Assembly (NCBI GenBank): GCA_001464165.1
Contig: LNEX01000523.1
Span: 1-8,128, forward strand
DNA: 8,128 bases
Reading direction: 5' to 3'
Source: a bacterium Ga0077546
Lineage (GTDB): Bacteria > Cyanobacteriota > Vampirovibrionia > Obscuribacterales > Obscuribacteraceae
Shown here: positions 1 to 6,600 of the stretch, in pieces
How the letters are laid out: each line of letters opens with the position of its first letter
Position numbering within the stretch: the first letter of the stretch is position 1
Program-made: the position numbers and the translations under genes
Notes under the pieces: model-generated
The model's input: only the letters and a program-made list of their open reading frames with translations
What the model was told of the DNA's origin: nothing
Database searches by the model: none

Positions 1-957
1 TATTTTATCGTGATCAAGTGAAGCCAATATCTCTGATTCTCGAGAGAAGGCAGTGATGTCATCTCTGCTATCGCCGTCAGTGTCTCTTATAGAAAATATG
101 AACTCTTTGACAGCTACATTGGCTTCACCTGACTGAGCAAGAACCGGAATCAAACTATTCTGAGAATCGGATTTCTGCGGCACAGCCCGAGCCAAATAGA
201 CAGTTGCTTGTCCACCACTAGCCACCTTCTCAACAATCTCGATGGCGCCATTTGCCAACTTGTCACCAGGCAAGAGAGGCCCGCGACGAAGGCGTTCAGC
301 CGACTTCGCAAAATATTCAAGCCAAATAGTTGTATAACGCGGGTCGTCTTTAGCAAGAATACTAGTTCTGGGCAAAGTTACATTCACATGAGGTGCATAC
401 TTCCTTACGCTACTAATAAGCTCGGTGGGCTCCATCAAGGCAAAGGCATTTTCCAACTCAATAATAAATCCTCGCTGATCAATTGTTTGCACACAAATAC
501 AAGTGGTGGACTTCTTCTCATGAGGTTGACAGGAAAAAATATTAGTAATGAGTGGCCATTCTAAGAAAAAGCTATCTGCATAGATGCGAATTGGTCCACC
601 CAGACGACCTAACAACATACCGTCACGGCGGAGCGCTGCTATCTTCAGTAGACTCGCATCCTCTTTATTTAAGTGCCATTTACAGAGACCACAAGCCGCT
701 AGCAAGACACCCACGACTGCCAAGAAAAAGAGAAGAGGACGCGTCACTATGAAGTTCTCTAGCCCACCGCTGAGAAACCACGGGACCACTCCCAACAGGA
801 TGGCGATACATAGGGTAAAAAGAGGTAATACAAACACATAAGGGTCGCGCTTTTCGCCTGGTAATTTTGGCACATCGCGCAGATGTCTAATCAGACTCAA
901 ATGATTTAGTGGTGCAGCTTCCACGACAGCAGCCTTCTTAGAATCACCGCCTAACAT
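1..957 (-). CDS. Membrane-anchored Hanks-type Ser/Thr protein kinase, C-terminally cut by window edge
   Basis: An open frame of 319 codons runs from an ATG at 957-955 to the window edge without a stop. The likely product is a cytoplasm-facing protein kinase anchored in the inner membrane. Two hydrophobic stretches (about residues 40-62 and 70-92) form a hairpin, followed by a soluble region of about 120 residues with a PH-like feel (F-L-E-W-P-L-I-T-N near 131-139). The kinase domain starts near 227 with LLPGDKL. A glycine loop ASGGQATVYLA (246-256), the ATP-binding lysine in NVAVKEF (K284) and the helix-C glutamate in FSRESEIL (E307) are visible. HRD and DFG lie beyond the edge. The start overlaps the stop of the upstream kinase by 7 nt (ATGTTAG), so translation is probably coupled; no strong Shine-Dalgarno is present. 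The two proteins share layout and linker motifs and look like paralogues. The kinase assignment is firm; substrate and signal are unknown. Confidence 0.88.
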   Translation of the reverse strand, partial: MLGGDSKKAAVVEAAPLNHLSLIRHLRDVPKLPGEKRDPYVFVLPLFTLCIAILLGVVPWFLSGGLENFIVTRPLLFFLAVVGVLLAACGLCKWHLNKEDASLLKIAALRRDGMLLGRLGGPIRIYADSFFLEWPLITNIFSCQPHEKKSTTCICVQTIDQRGFIIELENAFALMEPTELISSVRKYAPHVNVTLPRTSILAKDDPRYTTIWLEYFAKSAERLRRGPLLPGDKLANGAIEIVEKVASGGQATVYLARAVPQKSDSQNSLIPVLAQSGEANVAVKEFIFSIRDTDGDSRDDITAFSRESEILASLDHDKI

Positions 958-2363
958 AAGGCTTCTAGTCTCATCACTACTTCTCTTATAGTCGGTCTGT
1001 CACTTGCCTGATCTTGAGTACAGTCGGCCATCAGTTTTGAAAACTCATCCTTGCTTTGCCCTTCAAAAACTCCCTCAAAGACTTCCGGCTCAAGCCCCGT
1101 TGTACAAAAATAAATGGTCTTAGCAAATGAATAAACATCACTTTTTAATTCTGGACGACCCTTAAACTGTTCAAGTGGCATGTAGGCCGCCTTGCCGATT
1201 ATAGTACCAGTAACGCTAGTTAGAAAATAATTTGCTGCACCAAAGTCGATCAGAGTAATGGCACCATCATCCTCTAAAATGAAATTATCCGGGGTAAGAT
1301 CGCGATGCACTACTGGTGGTGCATGATCGTGCATATACTCTATAATGCGAGCTATCTCAAGAGCCAAAGGAAGGGCTTCGGCTGTACTATACTTTCCCCA
1401 GCGCTCTATTTGTGCCCTCAAATTGATACCGTTAATAAACTGCATCAAGAGATAGTGGCGATCTGACTCTATGAAGTAATCATACACTTTGACTATTCGT
1501 GGATGATCTAAAGTAGCGAGTAACTCAGCCTCTCGCTTGAACAATCGCTTTATCTCGTCAAAGACAACTTGATCTTTGGCATCAGGCACAACCGCCTCTT
1601 TTATGACGCACGGGTCTGCCAGATCAGATTGCGCCAAATAAATTGCCGAGAGGCCGCCAGTAGCAATTTCAGCGGTAATCTGTATTCGACCTTCTTGCAG
1701 AGTATCACCGGGGCTCAAAGGCACATAGGCTGTTGGGGCAAAACGCTTGCTGTAATCAGATAGCCAGTGTTCAGTAGTGGCAAAGGTGGCACTGCTGCCC
1801 TTAGTGACACTGGAATTTGGTAATAGCTCATTCAACCTTGAATCAGAAACAAGACTGCCTCCAAAGTTAGTCAGCCCACGAACTAGGCTATCGAAATCAT
1901 GCTTGGTAAAGCCATCAAAGCGATAACTGACCCAGCGGCCTCCATGGAAACGAAATAGGACATCTTTAATTCGGTTATCATCACACCAAGCCCCCGAAAA
2001 TTGTATTGACTTCAGTTCTCTCCAAGGGCGACGAAGACGAGGTCCTAAAATAAAAACAGCAGTAGCGGGAAATGTGATACCACTAGCATCCAGCTTCATT
2101 ACTGGCCGAGAGAAGAAAAGGGCACAAGAGCCTTGTAAACCGAGCATAAAAATCAACAGCGAAATTATTGTAGGCACATCGACTAAACGGATAGCAAACT
2201 GCAGCAAGAGCAAGAAGTATGCCAACAAAACAATCCCCATGCACCAGGCCATTAGTGTGGAGTTACCGTTGTTACCCAAAAACGCCTCAAACCTAGACGG
2301 GCTGTAGGCGACCGTGACAGTAGGCAAAGCAGAATTAACTTGGCCTTCGATTTCGATACTCAT
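951..2363 (-). CDS. Membrane-anchored Hanks-type Ser/Thr protein kinase, complete, 470 aa
   Basis: This should phosphorylate proteins on Ser/Thr at the cytoplasmic face of the membrane. Two hydrophobic helices (about 38-60 and 64-85) are followed by a region at about 86-170 that resembles a small PH-like fold (L-D-A-S-G-I-T-F, then W-R-E-L-K-S-I), a linker, and a C-terminal kinase domain from about 216. Visible landmarks are the glycine loop ATGGLSAIYLA (234-244), ATP lysine K255, helix-C E278, catalytic HRDLTPDN (353-360, D355), metal-binding DFG (373-375), an activation segment ending in PLE instead of APE (396-398), SDVYSF (408-413) and DRPT (455-458). All catalytic residues are present, so it should be active. 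The usual lysine two residues after the catalytic Asp is Thr357, and two glycine-loop glycines are replaced. There is no extracellular sensor domain. No clear Shine-Dalgarno precedes the ATG at 2363. It is first in an operon with the overlapping kinase downstream and diverges from the stress protein gene. Confidence 0.93.
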   Translation of the reverse strand: MSIEIEGQVNSALPTVTVAYSPSRFEAFLGNNGNSTLMAWCMGIVLLAYFLLLLQFAIRLVDVPTIISLLIFMLGLQGSCALFFSRPVMKLDASGITFPATAVFILGPRLRRPWRELKSIQFSGAWCDDNRIKDVLFRFHGGRWVSYRFDGFTKHDFDSLVRGLTNFGGSLVSDSRLNELLPNSSVTKGSSATFATTEHWLSDYSKRFAPTAYVPLSPGDTLQEGRIQITAEIATGGLSAIYLAQSDLADPCVIKEAVVPDAKDQVVFDEIKRLFKREAELLATLDHPRIVKVYDYFIESDRHYLLMQFINGINLRAQIERWGKYSTAEALPLALEIARIIEYMHDHAPPVVHRDLTPDNFILEDDGAITLIDFGAANYFLTSVTGTIIGKAAYMPLEQFKGRPELKSDVYSFAKTIYFCTTGLEPEVFEGVFEGQSKDEFSKLMADCTQDQASDRPTIREVVMRLEALC

Positions 2364-2420
2364 AGTGAGCTTGCCAACATGTAACTAATCCATCGCCAAT
2401 AACCCTTAATCTTGCCCATT

Positions 2421-2426
2421 ATTCTA
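2421..2426 (-). promoter_or_regulatory. Possible -10 box for the kinase operon
   Basis: On the minus strand TAGAAT (2426 to 2421) matches the TATAAT consensus at five of six positions and lies about 57 nt upstream of the kinase start. No convincing -35 element was found at the usual spacing. This is only a candidate. The 156-bp divergent spacer must hold a promoter for each direction. Confidence 0.22.
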
Positions 2427-2478
2427 GGCCTAAACCACTCTTTTCATGTATTATTTGTCTGAGAACGCGTCTGCGATT

Positions 2479-2487
2479 TGCGATAAT
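2479..2487 (+). promoter_or_regulatory. Extended -10 promoter of the universal stress protein gene
   Basis: TGCGATAAT is a TG-N extended -10 followed by a hexamer one base from TATAAT. A start of transcription near 2494 would give a leader of about 26 nt. The match to a -35 box is poor (TTGTCT at 2455-2460 is too far away), as is common where an extended -10 is used. A strong Shine-Dalgarno GAGGGG follows at 2507-2512, about 7 nt before the ATG. Confidence 0.5.
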
Positions 2488-2519
2488 CTAGGTTTGCAAG
2501 AGATCTGAGGGGGAATTTT

Positions 2520-2954
2520 ATGAAGATCGTTGTGGCAATTGATGGCGAAGATAGCGCCAAAAGCGCTCTCGATGAGATTGCAGCGCAAAAATACAGCAGC
2601 GAAACCCAGATTCATCTCGTACACGTTATCGTTCCAGGATTTGCCGACGTCTCAACCCCCGGAATCCCCGATACTGTCGCCATAGAAAGAGCCGAAGAGA
2701 AAGGCGTCCTTGAGCAAATGGTCAAAGACCTGAAAACCAAGCTCAATATCGATGCTACTGCTGAAATTCTTGAAGGGGAAGTGGCCCAAGCAATCGCCAC
2801 TGCTTGCAAGAATTTTGGAGCTGATGAAGCAATTGTTCCTAGCCATGCCCGCCACGGCTTTAGCCGCTTGTGGTTCGGCAGCATCGCTGATGAAATCGTT
2901 GATGCCGCGCCCTGCACTGTTGTCGTCCTAAAGATGTCAGAAAGCAAAGCCTAA
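2520..2954 (+). CDS. Universal stress protein (UspA family), 144 aa, single domain
   Basis: This is a small cytoplasmic Usp-fold protein of typical single-domain length, probably a dimer with a stress-tolerance or signalling role. The N-terminus MKIVVAIDGEDSAKSAL has the first strand and conserved Asp8. HLVHVIVP (32-39) is the second strand. The C-terminal block SHARHGFSRLWFGS followed by APCTVVVLK is the family signature. The ATP-binding motif in ATP-binding members is G-2X-G-9X-G-S/T; here it reads P107-S-H-A110, nine residues, G120-S121, so the first two glycines are missing while the end is intact. Nucleotide binding may therefore be altered or lost. The start is set by GAGGGG about 7 nt upstream. 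The gene has its own extended -10 promoter and a hairpin terminator, so it is probably monocistronic. It diverges from the kinase operon. Some bacterial Usp proteins are kinase substrates or partners, but nothing here proves that link. Confidence 0.95.
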   Translation: MKIVVAIDGEDSAKSALDEIAAQKYSSETQIHLVHVIVPGFADVSTPGIPDTVAIERAEEKGVLEQMVKDLKTKLNIDATAEILEGEVAQAIATACKNFGADEAIVPSHARHGFSRLWFGSIADEIVDAAPCTVVVLKMSESKA

Positions 2955-2990
2955 AAACTATTAAGCGAGCTTTGCCCGCACTTAATTAAT

Positions 2991-3027
2991 GCAGCCGGCT
3001 TCCAATAGTGGAGCCGGCTCTGCTTTT
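2991..3027 (+). terminator. Rho-independent terminator after the universal stress protein gene
   Basis: Two copies of the self-complementary octamer AGCCGGCT (2993-3000 and 3012-3019) pair as an 8-bp GC-rich stem. The stem extends past a one-base bulge through CCA/TGG (3002-3004 with 3009-3011) to a four-base loop, ATAG. Flanking GC and GC bases add weak pairing, and a short run TTTT (3024-3027) follows. It lies 36 nt after the stop codon, the expected place for an intrinsic terminator, although the T-run is short. Confidence 0.72.
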
Positions 3028-3043
3028 AAAGGTTATCTGAATC

Positions 3044-3067
3044 TACCCTGCGGTTTACCCTGAAGTT
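3044..3067 (+). repeat. Tandem 12-bp direct repeat upstream of the A2M promoter
   Basis: TACCCTGCGGTT (3044-3055) is followed directly by TACCCTGAAGTT (3056-3067), 10 of 12 bases identical. Just downstream CCGTCTT occurs twice (3072-3078 and 3081-3087), with a related CCGTATT at 3093-3099. The block ends about 40 bp upstream of the likely -10, where an activator of the response-regulator type could bind as a head-to-tail dimer. The binding role is inference. Confidence 0.35.
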
Positions 3068-3105
3068 TTATCCGTCTTTACCGTCTTATTTGCCGTATTG
3101 GCCGC

Positions 3106-3114
3106 TGCCATAAT
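3106..3114 (+). promoter_or_regulatory. Extended -10 promoter of the A2M-like gene
   Basis: TGCCATAAT has the TG-N extension and a hexamer one base from TATAAT. Transcription would begin near 3121, giving a leader of about 24 nt. The arrangement closely copies that of the stress protein promoter (TGCGATAAT, ending 32 nt before its ATG, against 30 nt here). AAGGAG at 3131-3136, 8 nt before the ATG, is the ribosome binding site and fixes the start at 3145. Confidence 0.45.
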
Positions 3115-3144
3115 CGGTGAGTCTAGATTAAAGGAGCGCTGACT

Positions 3145-3603
3145 ATGTCTCGCCAATGGATTTTCGGTGGCCTCACAATCGCCGTTATCGGCTCACTATT
3201 CATCAATAGAAGCTACGCCAGCCCACAAGGCGACGGGCTCTCACTGGGCAATTTACCTAAAGCAGAAAAAGGCACGGCGGAGCAGATAACCATGCACCAG
3301 AGTCAAACTACGAGTGAAATTCTTGGCGGCAAAGACCGCTACTTGACCTACGTTAGCACTGACAAACCTATGTATAGGGCTGGCGAAAATGTTTATGTGC
3401 GCGGAGTCTTGCTCAGCGCCAATGGTCACAAGCCAATTTCCGACACCCAGGGTGTCAATGCCACCATAGAAGTTACCGGACCAAAAGGTGATGTGGTGGC
3501 ACGGGGCAATGTTAGCACCCAAGATAGCAGTTGGGGCTTTAGCTGTCAAGGTCACTTATCCATGGAATGGCCACGCACCAGCCGAGAGAAAATTCGATAT
3601 TAG
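3145..3603 (+). pseudogene. 5' fragment of a frame-broken A2M-like gene (signal peptide and first macroglobulin-like segment)
   Basis: This frame carries a clear export signal: MSRQ, a hydrophobic core at residues 6-20 and a cleavage site after Ser-Tyr-Ala (A25). There is no lipobox cysteine, so the product should be soluble in the periplasm or secreted. The segment YLTYVSTDKPMYRAGENVYV (66-85) is the hallmark start of the A2M N-terminal (MG2) domain. The sequence stays family-like up to Ser-Ser-Trp-Gly-Phe (F132, ending at 3540). The remaining 20 residues to the TAG at 3601-3603 do not resemble the family, and the proper continuation begins in another frame at about 3542. As sequenced, translation from the good ribosome binding site yields only a 152-residue truncated product. 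The break could be real or an assembly or sequencing error. Confidence 0.85.
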
Positions 3604-6600
3604 AGCTTACCGTGCACCGCGCTTGAAATCACAAATAACATTCTTGCGCGACGGCTACGGACCAGGCGAAAAAGTCAGTGCTACTCTCGATGTCAAACGG
3701 GCAGAAGGTGGAGTTCCAACTGGTGCCAAAGTCTCAGTTACAGCCGTTGTCGATGGTGTTGCCATCAGTGGTGCTACAGCCAAAGTTGATAGCAACGGCC
3801 TTTGCTCAGTCAGCCTAGATTTACCCCACGATATTCCGAGGGGTGAAGGTACTCTTGCTCTTATCATCGAAGATGGTGGTGTAGTCGAGACGGCCTCTAA
3901 GACGATTCCTATTCTCTTACAAACAGTTGATTTGAAGATGTATCCCGAAGGCGGAGACTTAATTGCAGGCTACCCCAACCGCCTCTATATTCAAGCCACC
4001 CTGCCCAATGGCAAGCCAGCTGACTTAGCAGGAAAGTTAATTGCCAAAGGCAGCAACGGCAGCCTAACAGATGTAACCGTGGCAGAGTTTGCCACCGAGC
4101 ATGAAGGCCGGGGACGTATTCAATTTACACCCGACGCTAACAAAGATTATTTCCTCACAATCAATGAGCCTGCAGGAATCAAGACCACCTATCCATTGCC
4201 CCAAGCAAAAGCCGCTGGTGCATTGATTCGCGCTGAGCAAGACACCTTCGCCAAAGGTCAGCCAGTCACCGTACTCGTGGGCGCGAGCAATCAGAAATTT
4301 AGTGTCACTCTGGCCAAGCGTGAGACTGTTATATCAGAGTGTCATGTTGATTTGAGCAAGCGCAGTGACGTCAAAGCAGGCACACTATTGCCGATAACTT
4401 TTGTGGTGCCAGACGACGCCGAAGGTGTTTTAACTGCCACCATATGGAGTGACAAAGACGTACCTTTAGCAGAGCGACTAATTTTCCGCGCGCCGCAGCA
4501 CCCACTTAAGGTCAGCATCACCCAAGACAAGAAGAACTATGTTCCTGGTGACAAAGCCAAACTCACAGTTAAAGCTACTGACGAAAACGACAAGCCCGTA
4601 GCAGCAGTTGTTGGTGTCACTGTAACTGATGACAGCGTATTAGAAATGATTGAAAAGCGCGAGCAAGCTCCACGACTGCCAGTCATGGCATTTCTTGAGC
4701 CGGAAGTATCAGACCTAGCTGACGCCCATGTCTATCTTGACGAGAAAAATTCAAAAGCAGCTCTGGCCACAGACCTACTCTTGGGCACGCAGGGCTGGCG
4801 GCGATTTGCCCTCATGGACCTCGCCAAGTTTATTGAAAAGAACGGCGACAAAGCTCGCCGAGTGGTAGCGCTGAAAATTCAAGCGCAACACGAAGTCAGG
4901 AAAGCCATGAAAGAAGGCGGACAAATGAGGTTCAGAGGCGGCGGCATGGCATTTGGTGCGCCAGGAATGGCTATGGAAATGGCTAATATGGCCATGCCAA
5001 TGGCTGCGCCTGCAGCCCCTGCTCCGTCAGGCATGGGCGGTGCTCCTCAAGAAGTTCCAATGGAAGATGAGGCAAAAGACCAAGCCCCGCAGGCAAGCGA
5101 CAAAAAAATGCCAGCCAGGCAAGAAATTGCTGCGGCCTCAGCTCGACCAATGCCAGAGCTGCAGGCAGCTCAAAATAAAATACAGATGGCCATGGGAAAA
5201 GCCGACGCAATGGAGCGCAAAGCTAGACTTATAGACGGCGATGCCATGCTTGACAATGAACTTGCCTTTAGCCGTTCGGCCCAAAACGATCTAGTTATGG
5301 TTCGTGAGTTTGCCTATGAAGTGCGAAAAGACAGAAACCCCACCGACAGAGTCGACTTCACAGAGACTCTATTTTGGAATAGTGGTGTAAAAACCGACGC
5401 CAAGACCGGCGAAGCAACTGTTAGCTTTGGCTTGAACGATAGCGTCAGCACCTTCAGAGTCTTTGCTGATGCCTTCAATAGCGATGGTGCTCTCGGCGCC
5501 ACCAATATTGGTGTCGAGTCAGTTCAGCCGTTTTATGCCGAACTAAAAATGCCACTAGAAGTAACTGCAGGCGACCATATCTTACTTCCTGTCAGCATGG
5601 TCAATGCGACCAGTAGCGAGCTTGTCAGCCCTGATATCTCTATCAACTTGAACGGAGAATCCAAAGAAAGTTCAAAAGCACAATTCAAGCTATTGCCACT
5701 AGTTAAGAATGACTCTGCCCTTGGTGCAGGAGGCAGGGTACGCTACATTCAGCCTATAGACGTTGATGCCCTGCAACTTGGGGCAACGAAATCAGGTGAA
5801 GCTACTGTTGGCGTAGGCACTTTCCCCTTGATTCTTAGCGCTAAGTCAGGATTATTCCAAGACAAAGTGACAAGAACATTGAGTGTGAAAGCGAAAGGCT
5901 TCCCCATTGAGAAATGCTTTGGTGGCATGCTTGAGCCAGGAAAAACTGTAGTGCACACAATCACAATTCCTAAAGAAGTTATAAACGGCAGCATTGCTTC
6001 CAACACGGCTGTTTATCCCACTCCACTAGCCAATATGACCGAGGCCCTAGAAAGACTAATTCAAGACCCCTGCGGCTGCTTTGAGCAGACATGTTCTACC
6101 AGCTATCCACTAACAATGGCTCAGCAATACTTCCTCTCTCATACAGGAGTAGACCCTAAGCTTGTCGAATCGTCGCGCAAGAAGCTTGATACTGGTTACA
6201 AAATGTTGGTAGGCTTCTGGTGCCCCGATAAAGGCTACGAGTGGTTCGGTGAAAACCCAGGCCACGAAGCGCTCACAGCATTCGGTCTAATGCATTTCAG
6301 CGATATGGCTCAGGTGCGTGAAGTTGACAAAACAATGGTCGCCAACACTCGCGCCTGGCTCTTCAAGCAAAAAGACGGCAAGGGCGGTTTCTCCCGCAAA
6401 CGCCGTGCACTTCATACCTGGATTGAAGACAAAGACTGCTCTAATGCTTATATTTTGTGGTCGCTACTAGAAACTGGTCAACCAGCCTCTGATTTGAAAC
6501 CAGAAATCGACTCGCTCAAAAGTGCTGCAGCCAGTAGTCAAAATAGCTATGTGCTAGCACTAGCAGCAAATGCTCTCTATCTCTCCGATAACAAAGCTGA

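Noticed and set aside
208..841. Plus-strand open frames at 208-564, 552-752 and 584-841
   Set aside because: They lie opposite a continuous minus-strand kinase frame with recognisable domains and show no family features or ribosome binding sites.
2944..2975. GCAAAGC/GCTTTGC inverted repeat spanning the stress protein stop codon
   Set aside because: Short stem and 18-nt loop with no T-run; the hairpin at 2991-3027 is a better terminator.
3532..3546. Programmed ribosomal frameshift as the cause of the A2M frame change
   Set aside because: No slippery heptamer, stop-codon shift site or stimulatory structure was seen, and the residues missing at the junction point to a deletion instead.
4953..5234. 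Alternative plus-strand frame of 93 codons inside the A2M-like gene
   Set aside because: It is a shadow of the ATGGC-rich low-complexity region; its Trp/Gln/Leu-rich translation resembles no protein.
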